A stretch of DNA of 64,000 nt from Panagrolaimus kolymaensis. Taxonomy: Eukaryota > Nematoda > Chromadorea > Rhabditida > Panagrolaimidae. The position numbers and the translations under genes were made by a program. The notes beneath the pieces are model-generated. The model worked only from the letters and a program-made list of their open reading frames with translations. It had not been told where the DNA came from and made no database searches. The stretch spans positions 3,534,001-3,598,000 of the forward strand of contig JAJQJQ010000011.1 of NCBI GenBank assembly GCA_028622995.1, written 5' to 3'. Positions within the stretch are counted from its first letter, which is position 1. Each line of letters begins with the position of its first letter. This document shows positions 44,194 through 57,089 of this stretch, piece after piece.

Positions 44194-46619
44194 ATGCCGA
44201 GCAACTCCAGATTTTATATTCTTTCTTGTATTTTATCAAGTTTTATTTTATTTTCTTTGGCACAATTTAAAGAAGGGATTGGATACATTGGACCAGCATG
44301 TGCTGTCGTGGTTAGTTCTGTTCTTTTTTTTTTGTAAAATTTTAGCTTGCTTTTTTATAAAATATTCGCAGTAGGTTAATAAAGTTGAAAAAAAAAATCA
44401 ATGGAGTTAATAAGCTTTACCTCGAAGTAAAAGTTTTTATAATTCACTTCGAAACAGGATTCAACTTCCTGTCAATTGAAAACTTTTTCTACTGCTACAA
44501 CCATTTATTTTTAAATCAAAATGAAACTAACTTTCATTTTAGGAGGGCAGTCTTTACGTTCATGGTCTTTTAATTCGTCCTTTAAATTCATCAGAAATAA
44601 CTCAATTTGAAACATATCAAAATGAACTTGAAAAACTTAAAAAATCCCAATCAAGGTAAAAAAATTTCGTTGATTGACAATTTTCATTAAATTATAATTA
44701 ATTTTTAGTGAACCATCGTCACATCCAGTGATTCCATCATTTTGTAATGATATGAGTGATAGCACCGAAGTCATTCTCAAAGGATGCATCGTTCGAGATA
44801 ATCGAGTTTTCATTAAAGGAAAACTCGTTCGACCATTAAATAGTTTAGAGCGTGAAACCATTAACAAACTTTTGGTTGCTCGTTCACCCGCTTACATTCC
44901 ACATACATTACTTTTTGAACGAAAAAAGCGTGAAGCCAAAAACGAAACTACTGAAGCTCCTAAAAAAGCTGAAGATGCTTCTGATAAAAAGAATAATACA
45001 GAAGCGATTAAAGATGTTCATAATGACGTGGCAAATTTCCTTGAAAACTTTTTAAAAGTTAATTCAACCGTTGCAAAACGATTTTTACCCGTTGCAAAAA
45101 TGTCACCACTTTTGAATGAATTAAGCGATAGCGTCGTTAAAGTCGCCGAAACTGCAAATTCAAAAGAAAATAATGAACGTAAGCAATATTTTGGTGGATT
45201 TTTTTAACTAATGAAAGTATTAACCAAACGCTTTAGCCCATTTACGTGAAATTCGTACAGCAGCTGATAGCGTAATCCCAGGACCTTTTAATTTTGATAA
45301 TAATAATAACAATTATTTTGGCGGCCAACAACAACAAGCTTTTCAAGCCCCAGCCTTTGCATTTGCAGGACAAATCCCTGAACAACCTTTTCAACATCAA
45401 CTTCCTCAATTGACTCCACTTCCATCATTTGAAAATCATAATAATAATAATAATGCATTTATGCCCGAAAATGAACAATTTATCCAAGAACTCCCAGGAC
45501 CGTCATTCCATTCATACCCTTCACAATCTCAACATAATATCTTTGAAAATGCTCCAGCTATGATCAATAATGAACCTATGACTTCTGCATTTTTGTATAA
45601 TGGAAATGGACAAGTTTGTTCTTATTGAGGAAATTAAAAATTTATATCCACAAATTTCAGCCAATCGAAATCCGTGGGAATATTCGACCTGGTGATAGAA
45701 TCATGATGAATGGCCAAAGTTATATTGCTGTAACCATGAATCAATTAAATCCATCTCAACTTAACCAAATGGGAAATATTTTTGGTAATGTTCAACCACA
45801 AGTGCAACAATCCATTAATACCAACTACGGTAAGAATTTCAAAAAATAAAAAGCATGCTTTATTGATAAGTTTAACTTTGACTTACAAAATTGATTATTT
45901 TCGCTTTACTACTAATAACATGTTACTATTTTTTATGCTCAAATAAACAAACGCGCCAACTGCATTAAGCTCCGAATAACTACGCGAGATTTTTAAAATC
46001 ACTTTGGGTTTTGTCAAATATGTCTGATACAAACAAAACCATATTAAAAATGCTTCTTAGTTAACATTTTGTTATGTCTAAAACTTTGACTGATCTTTGT
46101 AAATTTTTGATCTTTAAAATCATCTGTGAACACAAACTCTCAAAAAAATATTTTAGTTTTTGTGTGTTTCTTTTGTGTTCAAAGTTACAAACATATAATC
46201 AAAAATATTGAGAACAAAGATATGTGCTTTTTTTCTGCAGCTAGAGCTTGCTTGCTTATATTTACTTACAAAAGATTGTACGAGTAAAACATTGTGTTCA
46301 ATTTTTAGGTAGCTTTGTTGGAGGAAATCAAGGAACATCACAAACTATGCCACAAACAACGACATTTTGGCAACCAAATAATTTTAATCCTTTCCAAACT
46401 TCACAATCCATAATTCCAACATCTTTTGGACAACAACAACAAACTCAAACCTTTGCCTCTCAACCCAAAATAAGATATCATCCAGGGAAAGGTGGAATTG
46501 ATGCATCGCCAGCTTTAACCCAAGCTGATTTAAATGCTGGCATGAATGTTATCAATCAAATGCCACATCAAATTTGTACCGCCCATATCGTCAACCCATT
46601 TTGGTTTCTTGAAAAATAA
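44194..46619 (+). CDS. large secreted pepsin-inhibitor-3-like protein with Gln/Asn-rich region
   Basis: A multi-exon gene, about 560 residues. The start MPSNSRFYILSCILSSFILF is a signal peptide ending near FSLA. Two pepsin-inhibitor-3-like units follow. The first is ACAVV plus EGSLYVHGLLIRPLNSSEITQF...YQNELEKL, split by an intron at 44312. The second is LKGCIVRDNRVFIKGKLVRPLNSLERETINKLL. A dibasic-rich segment (ERKKREAKNE) could be a processing site. The remainder is low-complexity: Asn and Gln runs (NFDNNNNNYFGGQQQQAFQ), Pro-rich stretches, then IEIRGNIRPGDRIMMNGQSYIAVTM and a Gln/Thr-rich tail. It shares its domain with the gene at 40784-41667, implying local duplication. A 468-base intron (about 45841-46308) separates the last two exons. 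Confidence 0.75.
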
Positions 46620-47817
46620 TATATTTTTTAAATTTATTGGAGTTTGAAAAAATTTAATTGAAATGATTTATGGAAGTTTTAGAGATTCCTTCTTGTTTTT
46701 TTCAAATGTTGCAACTTGCAAGTGCATGTGTTCTTGTACATGCTTCTCAATTATAACTAGCCGTCAAACATCGGTTAGTATTATCAATTTTACTATAAAC
46801 TTTTTTTACAATAGTAATTATAATTCTAAAGAATAAGAAGTTTCTAAATTTTTTAAAATCCTTTTCGACCAATTTTATAAAATTCCAATATCTTTTCTTT
46901 CATTTTTTCGACGATGCCTGGACGTGTACAATTAATCTACCATAATTAATATATTTTGATCTACTTACTTTTACGTCTTTCTTTTCTCCCTCATCCTTCC
47001 TCTCTTCTTATATTCTTTTTGTTAATTTTATAAAATTTTTAATAAAGTGATTATGACTTTTTTTTGTTATTGTTGAACATTTGAACAAGCGAGAAAAAAA
47101 TTCAAAGTGTGAATTGTTTGAAACTACAAATTCAACTCTATTTTCAAGCGTGAGCGAAGAAAGAAGCAACTTTGGTAAACATTGTTTTTCTTCATGTAAG
47201 CAGCTAGCACACGCAAAAGATGTGTCTGGAAGAAGAAGTCGATGACAAGAATGTGAAATACAAGGGCAAACATGTGTGAACTACTTTTCTAAAGCATAAA
47301 ATACACGAAAGGGATTTCATCCTTAGAAACAAATAAGAAATAGGTGGAGTTGAAGAAGTTCACGACTCTCAAAAAAATATCCAGACAGAAAAGTAAAACT
47401 ACAAATGAAACAGAAAAAAAAATCAAAAACTAATACATATATAAAATGTATTTGTAACCATCTAAAAATATTTTTATTATACATGTTTGTCTATGGCAGC
47501 TAGCTTGTCTGGTGTTTAAGAAATGTTTTTCTTTAAAACTAAAAAAGTATTTTTGAGATTAGAAAGCGTGAAAATACTTCGAACTTTTGTGAGGTTATAT
47601 ATTATTGATAAGAAGAAGCACTCGGGTTTATCTTTTTTCTTTTATTTTTTCATTATTTCTGCCATTCTTTTTTAATGGCTTTTCCATAGTTTTTTTTATC
47701 ATACCGCAAGTTATCGTTTTACAAAATTTATAATCATTTTTTAAACCATATAAAATCGGAGTTCTTTTTAATAATTTAACTTTTTTATAGTAAATAAATT
47801 ACTTGAATATAACAAAA
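46620..47817. other. intergenic upstream of the P-glycoprotein gene
   Basis: AT-rich, no coding exon recognised. A TTTTTTATAG acceptor-like site (47781-47790) lies 27 bases before the transporter's ATG and may receive a spliced leader. Confidence 0.45.
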
Positions 47818-50800
47818 ATGACAAGGGTGCATCCCACTTCGGAGTCGGCTATCGATGCTCCATCATCTTATGTTGCTAAAAAGATTGATGTTAATAGCCT
47901 TTCGGAAGTAGCATTTTCACCCCCAGTTTATGATGATGAAGATGAAGATGCTCCTAAAATTTTATATGAACCATCTATGGCTGAAAGAATAATTAATATT
48001 CTTTTATGTCGGTAAGCTAAATTTTTTTTGAGTATTTTATTTTAATTATTATTTTCCTTTTTTTACAGTACTGATCTTGCAACACAAAAGCTTGAACATA
48101 AACCTGTTTCGGTAGCTGGATTGGTAAGTGCATGATTTGTAGTGTGATTTAAAATTTAAAAGCAGCAGAAAGTTTTAAATTGCAAAAAATTCAAAAACTC
48201 TTTTCGATTCCAATTTTTTTTTAAATTTACTTTTCATTTTTCCAAAACAATATTATCCAAGATGATGCAATCAAATTTTTTTTAAGATTCTCCCGTTGTT
48301 TAAAGCTTGTGATTTCTTTTTCTCTTCTGACTTGGAGGAAAAAAGGGCTACAATAGCGATTAACAATTTAAGCTTGAAGCTTGTTCTCGCTTTAGCTCTT
48401 GAGACAATCATTTGGTGAAAGCGTCAAATGTCAACAACAAGTACATATTTTTCTTTTTTGATGACAAAGTTAGCGTTGTTCCTTTTTTTTCTAAACAAAG
48501 ATACCTTTAAGCTTAAAAGTAAAAGAGTAAAACAAAAGTAAACATGCGAACATCAAAAGTAGCAACAAAAACAAATTCTAATTATAGTCGCAATATCAAA
48601 ATCGTATAAATTATTAAAACTTTAAATTATAATTTCATGAAATTTGCAGCAAAAAACTATACTTTTTTTAGTTTATTTATGCAAAGCCATTTGATTATTT
48701 ATTATTAACCATTGGTCTTCTTTGTGCCATCGCAGCTGGAATTGCACAACCCGTTTTGGCTCTAGTTTCAGGTACATTTTTATCTCTAAATAATTTATGA
48801 ATAACTCATAATATTATATTTTAAAGGGACATAGCTATTTCATGCCTTTTTTGAAATTTCGTTTGCGGGCACTGCAAGTTACACTTGGTAAGGCGCGTGT
48901 TTGAATTACCGTGTAAGACAGAAGTGACACGGTAATTCAAACACGCGCCGCCCCGACTGTTCCTATCAGCCCCAGTATCGAAATTTTTGAAAAGGCATGA
49001 AATAGCTATGTCCCTTTAAGGTCGTATTACAAATGTACTTATTACATTTCCACCGAATACTCCTCAATTCAGACCTAAAGCATATGAGAACGTTGTAAGT
49101 AAAAACAATTTTTTGACATTCATAAAAAATTATTTATCCTAATTTTTTTTCTCAAGTACATATTTGTTGGCCTTGGAATTGCATGTTCTCTCGTGAATTT
49201 TTTTCAATACTTTTGTTTTCAAACTGTTTGTAATCGAATTATATCCAAATTGAGATATAAATATGTGGAATCAATCATTAGACAAAATGCGGGATGGTTT
49301 GATGTTAGTTACTTTTCGCAATGATTAATTTATTACTTTAAAATATTTTCAGAAAAATCACAGTGGTACATTAACTACCAGATTGAATGAGTAAGTGTAA
49401 AATTTCAAAAGATTAGTGAAAATTCCGAACTTTTTTTTTAGTAATGTTGAACGCATTCGAGAAGGTATTGGTGAGAAACTTGGCCTTCTTCTTCGTGGCG
49501 CCGCTATGTATGTTGCTGCTATTATCATTAGTTTTATTTATGAATGGAGACTTTCTTTACTCATGCTTGGTGTTGCGCCTGCCACTTGTATAGTTATGTC
49601 ATTTTTATCTCAAAAAATGAGTTCCACAACTATGAAGGAATTAGGAGGTCTTGGAAAAGCTGGAGCCATCGCAGAGGAATCAATTCTTGGAGTACGAACC
49701 GTTCAAGCTTTCAATGGCCAAATGGAAATGGTTGATCGATATGAAACTGAACTTAGTAGAGGCAAAAAATTCGGAATTGAAAAAGGTTATTGGAGCGGTT
49801 TCTTAGGTGGCTTATTTTTCTTCATTTTATTTACTTTCCTTGGATCTGGTATTCTTTATGGTGCATATCTTCTTAAAGTTGGAATCTTCAAAAACCCCGG
49901 CGACGTCTTTATATGTGTAATGAGTCAATTGCTCGGTGCTTATTTCCTTGGTCTTATTTCACCCCATTTAATGGTTTTACTGTAAGTTCCCCCAATCATT
50001 ATAAAAATGATTTAAGAATAATTTAATTGTAGAAATGCTCGTGTAGCAGCAGCTGCAATTTATGAAACAATTGAAAGAGTTCCAAAAATTGATGCCTATT
50101 CCCAAGTTGGTGAACGCCTAACCAACCCTGTTGGACTCGTTGAATTTAAAAATGTTCATTTCCATTATCCCACTCGAAAGAATGCTAAAGTTCTCAATGG
50201 TCTTAATCTCATCATCAAACCTGGACAAACTGTTGCTCTCGTTGGTCATTCAGGATGTGGCAAATCTACTTCCGTTGGTTTATTGACAAGACTTTATGAA
50301 CCTGAAGCAGGTTCCGTTACTATTGATGGAATTGATGTTCGTCAATTAAACATAGAACATTTACGTCATCTTGTGGGTATCGTCCAACAGGAGCCAATCC
50401 TTTTCAATGATACAATTGCTGAAAATCTTCGAATTGGTTTTCCTGATTGCACTCGAGAACGCATGGTAGAAGTTTGTAAAATGGCGAATGCTCATGATTT
50501 TATTAAAACTCTTCCAAATGGATATGATACTTTAATTGGAGATGGAGGAGTTCAACTTTCTGGTGGACAAAAACAACGAGTTGCAATTGCAAGAACTCTC
50601 GCTCGTGATCCTAAAGTATTATTACTTGATGAAGCTACATCAGCTTTGGATGCACAAAGTGAATCCGTGGTTCAAATTGCATTGGATAATGCTGCGAAAG
50701 GCCGATCAACCATTGTTATTGCCCATCGACTTTCCACAATTAGAAATGCAGATAAAATTGTTGTATTTGAAAAAGGTGAAATCGCTGAACAAGGAACGCA

Positions 50801-53300
50801 TCATGAACTTGTGGTATGTTTTATTTTACTTTTTCACTTTATGCTTTTTTATTATTGATTTTTTTAGGCTTTAGGCGGAAGGTATGCTGATTTGGTCAAA
50901 GCTCAACAATTTTTACCCGAAGATGCCGATGAATCTGAAGAAGAAATTGAACTTGAATCATCTTTCCGTGAACAAAGAATCCCAACTTATGATTATCCTC
51001 CAGATACAAGCATCCTTCCAGCAAAACAATATGATGACATTAGTCGAAAATCAAGTTCAGCTGGAGGCAGTATTTATGGTAGAGAGGCTTTTGTTCGAGG
51101 TGCTTCAATTAATGATAGCATGAGCCGACGACAACATCAAATTCCTCTTTCCTCATTTGATTCATTTGGTAAAAGTCCCGATGACATTAATCCTCATGTT
51201 AATGTTGTAGCGACCATGGAAGATGATAATGCAAATGAAAACTATAATATTATCACTGTTTATAAAAATGCTGTAAGTTTTTTTTTCGCAAAATATTCTA
51301 ACAGACATTTAAAAAATATTTTTAGCAAGGACAATATTTATGGATTATTTTGGGCTTCATTTCTGCGACCATTCGTGGTGTCGAACTTCCCGCCCTTGCT
51401 TTAACTTTTACATATGTTTTTGCATCTTTTGAATATCTTCCAACTGATCCTGGACATATGATGAATCGCTGCGTTCGAGCTTTGGGAATATTTTTGGGAA
51501 TTGGCGTTGGAACATTTGTTTTCCAACTGTTTAGCGTTAGTTTCACCAAAATTTATAAATTCAATCAAGGCAAACTTTTAGGGAATTTTTTTTGCATATG
51601 CATCAGAAAATTTAATTTTAAATCTTCGAGTTGCGGCATTTCGAAGCATATTATATCAAGACGCAGGATATTTTGATAATCCAACTCATACAGCTGGAAA
51701 ATTGTAAGCATACTAAAAAAAGAACGTCACCAATCTTATTTCTTTTTTAGGATTACAAGGTTAGCTTCCGATGCCCCTAACGTTAAAGCTGTAGTTGATT
51801 CACGGATGATGCAAGTCATTTATGGTATCACAGCAGTTATTGTTTCAATTATTATTGGTTTTATTTATTCTTGGCAAGTAACCCTTCTTGGAATTTTAAT
51901 GTTAATCTTTCTTACCATCGCTCAATTATTCCTTGCTCATCGAGTTATGATAACAAATATGAAATTAGCCCAAAGCGATGAAGCAGGGAGAATTGCAATC
52001 GAAATTATTGAAAATGTTCGAACAATTCAATTATTGACGAGAGAACCATACTTCAATAAAAGATATGTGAAAGCGAGTAAAAGACAAAAGAATGCTGAAA
52101 TGGTTAAGTGTTATTACGAATCTGCAAATAATGCTTTAACCCAAAGCTTCTTATTTTACATGTGCGCCGTTTGCTATGCTCTTGGAATTCATATTATTAG
52201 TAGAAATCAAAAATCTGCTTCTGATGTTTTCCAGTAAGTTTGTTTTTTAACATGATTCATGAACATTTAAATTCATTTGAGGGAAAATACTGCCCTTGAT
52301 TCTTTTTAGATTAACAGAATAACAAAAAATAATTATTTGAATTTTAGAGCCGTTGTTGTCATGTTTCTTGCAGCTGTTGCAATTATGAATTCAGCTTCAT
52401 ATTTCCCTGAATTTGTTAAAGCAAACTCATCAGCAAAACTTCTTTTCGCAATGATTTTCCGCAAACCTATAACCGGTGATTCAAGCGTTGGAGAAAAAGC
52501 TGAAATTCGTGGAAACATTTTCTTTGAAAGCGTCAAATTTACATATCCTCAAAAAACCAATCAACCTGTTATGGTTGATCTTAATTTTACTGCACTTCGA
52601 GGCCAGACTATAGCCTTGGTTGGTCCATCAGGTACTGGAAAGAGTACCATAATTGCCATGTTGGAAAGATTCTATGATGTCACCGGTGGACATTTGAGGA
52701 TAGATGGAAAAGATGTTCGAGATATTTCATTGGATCATTTACGAACTCAAATGGCTCTCGTTGGTCAAGAGCCTCGATTATTTGCTGGAACAATTCGTGA
52801 TAATGTTTGTTTCGGTCTTAAAGGTCAAGTCACTGAAGAACAAATTCAAGCTGCATTAACCCTTGCAAACGCTCAAAGATTCATTTCTAATTTACCCGCT
52901 GGAATTGATACAGAAGTTGGCGAAAAAGGCACGCAAATGAGTGGCGGTCAAAAGCAGAGAATTGCAATTGCAAGAGCATTAGTTAGAGATCCCAAGGTTT
53001 GCTTATTCAATAATAAAGATTCCATTAAAATTTCAATATTTTTTTTAGATCCTTCTCCTTGATGAAGCCACATCTGCATTGGATTCTGAATCTGAAAGAG
53101 CCGTACAAGAAGCTCTTGACAAAGCAAGAGAAGGTCGAACATGCATTACAATTGCGCATCGATTGAGTTCAATCCAAAATAGTGACGTAATTTTATATAT
53201 CGAACATGGAAGGGTTCAAGAATCAGGAAGTCATGCAGCTTTAATGGCTAAAAAAGGAAGATATTATGAACTCATTAAAAAGCAAGACCTCAATGGATAA
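47818..53300 (+). CDS. P-glycoprotein, full-length ABCB-type ABC transporter
   Basis: A gene of about sixteen exons for a TMD-NBD-TMD-NBD exporter of roughly 1,250 residues. It starts at the ATG at 47818 with a polar N-terminus, then the first six-span domain ([20 protein letters not shown] onwards). NBD1 has Walker [11 protein letters not shown]-loop VQQEP, signature [13 protein letters not shown], Walker [13 protein letters not shown] and the switch His in IVIAHRLS. A Ser-rich acidic linker (about 50920-51200) precedes the second six-span domain. NBD2 has [39 protein letters not shown] and TIAHRLS. Both ATP sites look complete. Nematode PGPs export lipophilic xenobiotics and are linked to anthelmintic tolerance. 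Introns are mostly short; one (51536-51581) is 46 bases. One intron carries the MITE at 48835-49015. Confidence 0.93.
48124..48671 (+). other. long second intron of the P-glycoprotein gene
   Basis: About 550 bases between the short GLV-ending exon and the first membrane-span exon. AT-rich; no feature seen inside. Confidence 0.5.
48835..49015. mobile_element. TTAA-flanked MITE at a splice acceptor
   Basis: A 181-bp element with ends AGGGACATAGCTATTTCATG and its complement, inner arms GGCGCGTGTTTGAATTACCGTG and its complement, and TTAA on both sides (48831-48834, 49016-49019). It lies in an intron of the P-glycoprotein gene. The right TTAA plus the next G forms the functional acceptor TTTAAG for the exon starting 49021. 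Ends and target resemble those of the 33102-33300 element, suggesting the same transposase type. Confidence 0.8.
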
Positions 53301-53736
53301 GAATAAATATTGACGGATTGATTTTATGAAAAACTATTTGTTAAATTTTGCTTACATATAAACGCTTGAAAAAAAAAATTAAAAATAAACGATGAAATTA
53401 AATTTTTTTGATTATCCCAAAACAGTGAAAAGATAGATACATGAACAATTTTTTCTTTTCCTTTTTCTTTGTTCTTTTCTTCGATAAAAGAATCGATCTC
53501 GAGATTTAATTTAATTATATTCACGCTTCTTTGAAGATGAAAATGAGAGCGGGTCACTACTCTTTTTTTCCGAAATGAGCTCTGGAGTGAGTGCCCATCG
53601 GCTTTTTTATAAAAAAAAAAAGAATGAAAAGATTTCATTTTGATTTCTTGAATGTGTGTGGCGTTCTCTTTTTGAAAAGCTATTAAATTTTTGAAATTTT
53701 ATTTATTGATTGAATTTAAGTACTCTATTAAAAGTT
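53301..53736. other. intergenic, no gene seen
   Basis: 3' region of the transporter and upstream region of the next gene. AT-rich; no exon recognised. Confidence 0.4.
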
Positions 53737-54508
53737 ATGGCACAATTTGGTGGTCTCAGAAGAACTTATCTTCAAGAACCCTTTGCAGCAACTAATGACG
53801 ATACTGTATCGGAAGTTGAGAATATTGATACAAATTTGAGCCGTGAAAGGCTTATTTCAATGGCAGAAAAAATTCAAGCTGAAGTAAGACCTTGTTAATT
53901 TAAAATAAATATTTATCACTATGAATTTATCAATTAATCTAGCGAATTTTTCTAAAATTTCTTTACTTAAAGGCCATTAATTAAAAGAAGAATGCTTTAT
54001 ATTTATTTTTATACCACAAAAATCGGAGTTCATTTAATTCGATGCATTTTTCAGCTTTTAATGGCATCTGAACGACTTCTAAGTCTCATAGATACTGTTG
54101 ATGGTCGAAAAGAGCCATCTCGTGAAGATATAGGCTATTATCAAGATCATATTTGGCCTTTACTTCTTGAAGCTGATGATGCATTAATGTCGTTGATTTC
54201 CGCAGTTCGAGATGGAATTGATGCTTGCACAATAAGCGAAGAGCGACTAAATTTTCTTCTCGAAGTTAACAAATTTTATGTAATATTTTTTTTAATCTTT
54301 GGTTCCCGAAAGCTTTAAAAATCAAAACCATGTTTAGGTTGAAATTCAAAAAATTGCTACATTTTTATCTCATGAAGTTAATGATGAAATTGAACAACTG
54401 TTAGAGCTACGAGAACGTGGCATCCGTGGAATTACGCTTAAATCATCTACTTTAAGTGAATTACAACAAAACTATTCAACTTTGAGAATGAAATTATTGA
54501 AAGTTTAA
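53737..54508 (+). CDS. small helical protein, unrecognised
   Basis: A three-exon gene, about 170 residues, starting MAQFGGLRRTYLQEPFAATN. The first exon ends EKIQAE, the second gives LLMASERLLSLIDTVDG, a GYYQDHIWPLLLEADDALM helix and ERLNFLLE, and the third gives EIQKIATFLSHEVNDEIEQL and ends LRMKLLKV. No signal peptide or membrane span is seen. The pattern is mostly amphipathic helices with coiled-coil character at the C-terminus, as in small subunits of larger complexes, but I cannot name a family. Splice sites are consistent (GTAAGA, GTTAAC donors). Confidence 0.6.
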
Positions 54509-55767
54509 AAGAAGCTTTGAGATTTTCTTTTTCTCAATACACGCTTATTATAAAAATATCATGTAATAAATTGTTTTCTAAAAATATGTATTTTATTAAA
54601 AATAAATCATGAAAAAAGAGTTGCAAAAGAATTTAACTAATACAAAAGAGAGCAAATTATTTTTTAATTTTTGTAATAAAATTTTATGATGTAATTATTT
54701 ATAAATGAATTTATCTGAAAATTAATTTAATTTATTTTTTTTAAATCAGAAAACTTTTATTATTGGTTATATTTTTTAGCGTCCATTTTGGGAGAATTTT
54801 ATCGTACCTTTTTTATCTTCATTTTTGTCTCCATGATGAATTTTGCTAAATCATTTTTGAATTAATATATTTTTTTTAAATGCGAACTTTGATTTAGTGT
54901 TTTATTTTACAAGAAACTTTTTCATTATTGTTATTTTAAAATTGCTCTAAATCCATTTTTTTGTGCCACTGCCTTTAGGCGTTGTTGATTTGCTACAGAA
55001 ATAAAAAAACACAAAGATAAATTATGTTCCCTTTCATCGGAAAGATTAAAACAGAAAAAAAAGTGAAATGCGAAACGCTTTTTTATTTTTCAAAGTAAAA
55101 AATAGTTTAATGAAATAAATCTTTTCAAAAAAAGAAGTGAAGAACGGATTTGTTTTTTAAATCCCGTTAATTTGATAGGGATAAATCAAAAAAGGATAAA
55201 ACACTTTTCTTTCATTTTTGGTGAAAATAAGAAGTTTTTGAAGGATAAAGATGAATGTTTTTTGCCTGCGGCATTTTTTATGAAAATGAAACCGGCAAAG
55301 CTGAAAAATCAAGAAAAGATCCGGGATTTGAGTGATTGATTAAAATTTGCAGAGAGGCAGCAAAGGAAAGCTAGACCTTGCATCGCTGGAGCAAGTGTAA
55401 CCGGATTTTTTATTAATGTTTTCATTTTAATATTTTAGCGACCTCATTTATCAATTTTTCATTTTCATTTTTTCTTGTCAAAAAATAGAAATAAAACAAT
55501 TAAAAAACATAGATATTTATATAAAAATGGTATAATAACGAAAAAATATCACTGCCGCATTTTTAATAAAATACAAGTATTGCACATGGTCAGGCATTTA
55601 AAAAGAAGAAGAAGTAAATAATGTATGGCTCTTAAGTTAAAAACAAATAAAATTTAAGGGTTTGGTGTTGATCATCGCCCGAAAACGAAAATCTATTGCA
55701 CGGTAATAATAAAACTTATTGAGAACAATGACTCTTGGTGGTAGTATAAATAAGCTTTTCGTGGGTT
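54509..55767. other. intergenic, no gene seen
   Basis: AT-rich 3' regions of the convergent helical-protein gene and cuticlin gene. No exon or RNA gene is recognised. Confidence 0.45.
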
Positions 55768-57089
55768 TTAAGCCTTGGTTTGAGGGCGAAGAGCATAGCT
55801 AATGGCAATAACGGTAGAAGCAAGGAGGAGACCAGCCATACCAAGGAAGGTTGAGAAACCAAAGACACTCATGCATACGCCATTTTCAGCTTGGCGACTT
55901 CTATGAATTGGTGAAGAATAGTTTTCAATTGAAGGAGCGGAATTGCGTTGTCTAAGGATTTCTGGGAGAGAATTATCCTAAAATAATTAATTAATAGTAA
56001 AGCGAGTTAAAATGGAGGAAAACCAACTTCTTCGGTGATATCAAGAGTGTTGATTTCAGCACGGACATCAAGGGTGTTATCGAATCCAGCATCACGCTTG
56101 AGAAGACGAAGTTGAGCGGGAGCAGCAGCAGCGCCAGCAGCAGCTGTTGTGGAATTAGCAGCAGCTGGAGCAGCACCAGCGGCACCACCACCAAGTTTGC
56201 GAGCACCGAATCCAGCGGGTTCAGCGCATTGTGGGCGAGCACATTCTGAGTTGGGTTCTTTGATGGTAATGCTAATTTGACATTGATAGAAGAGTTGAGC
56301 ACGATCAGCATATTTGTAAACGTGAGCTTCTTGACCAGCCATAAGATCGGTAGGGTATTCAAGATTGTTAAGCAAGAATTTGTCAAGGGCGCAACCATCT
56401 TCATTAAGGATTTGAACAACATCACCGTTTCCATCATCAACGGTGCATGAGTGAACAACAGCGCAGAAAGTATCAACGGTTTCGGAATCACAAGTCCAAC
56501 GGTGATAAACTTGTTGACCGATGGTAGCAAATTGGATGGGTTGGCCAGATGGACCTCCTTCGAGAATCTTTAAAGGAAATTTATATTAATGAAAGGAAAG
56601 ATGTAAATATTTAAGGGATCTTACTTCGTAACGGCAGATAGGCATGGGAACAACTTGAGTTTGGAAAGCGGTTGTAAGATCAGATACTTCGATTTGAGCT
56701 GAGACGGTTTTATCGGCTTCCATGTAGAAGCATTGAACGCGATAAGCACGATCGACTTTAGTGACGAATTGAGGATGGAATGAAATAACAACGGTGGTGG
56801 TAACGAAAACACCACGAGGGTTCAAAGAACGGGTACGAGCAACGTTGCAAGAATCGAATGGAAGTTCAATACCAGCAACTTGTCGGCCGTTTTCATCACT
56901 GCGGCAACCATCTTGATCGAAAAGTCCTTTAACGTAAACGTGTCCTTCAAAAGGATTACGAGTGTTAAAGTTAACAGTGATAGAAGTTGGACCGCATTCA
57001 ATTTCGGGTTCACCTTCAACACCGTTATCAACTGGAATAGCGACACAAGCGCCAAAAAGTGCAAAAGCTAGAAGTAAATGACGAAACAT
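55768..57089 (-). CDS. cut-1: cuticlin, ZP-domain cuticle protein (CUT-1 type)
   Basis: A three-exon gene, about 410 residues, read leftwards from the ATG at 57087-57089. It has a signal peptide (MFRHLLLAFALFGACVA), then a ZP domain: VDNGVEGEPEIECGPTSITV, NPFEGHVYVKGLFDQDGCRS, IELPFDSCNVARTRSLNPRG, VYHRWTCDSETVDTFCAVVH, CTVDDGNGDVVQILNEDGCA and LFYQCQISITIK...CARPQC. An Ala/Gly-rich insert then leads to the basic site LRLLKRDAG. The end is a membrane span (FGFSTFLGMAGLLLASTVIA) and a short tail. This is the layout of nematode CUT-1 cuticlins, insoluble cuticle polymers of the lateral alae and cortical layer that are released by cleavage before the membrane anchor. Conservation with the CUT-1 pattern is very high. 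Base composition is less AT-rich than the neighbours, as expected for an abundantly expressed gene. Confidence 0.93.
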
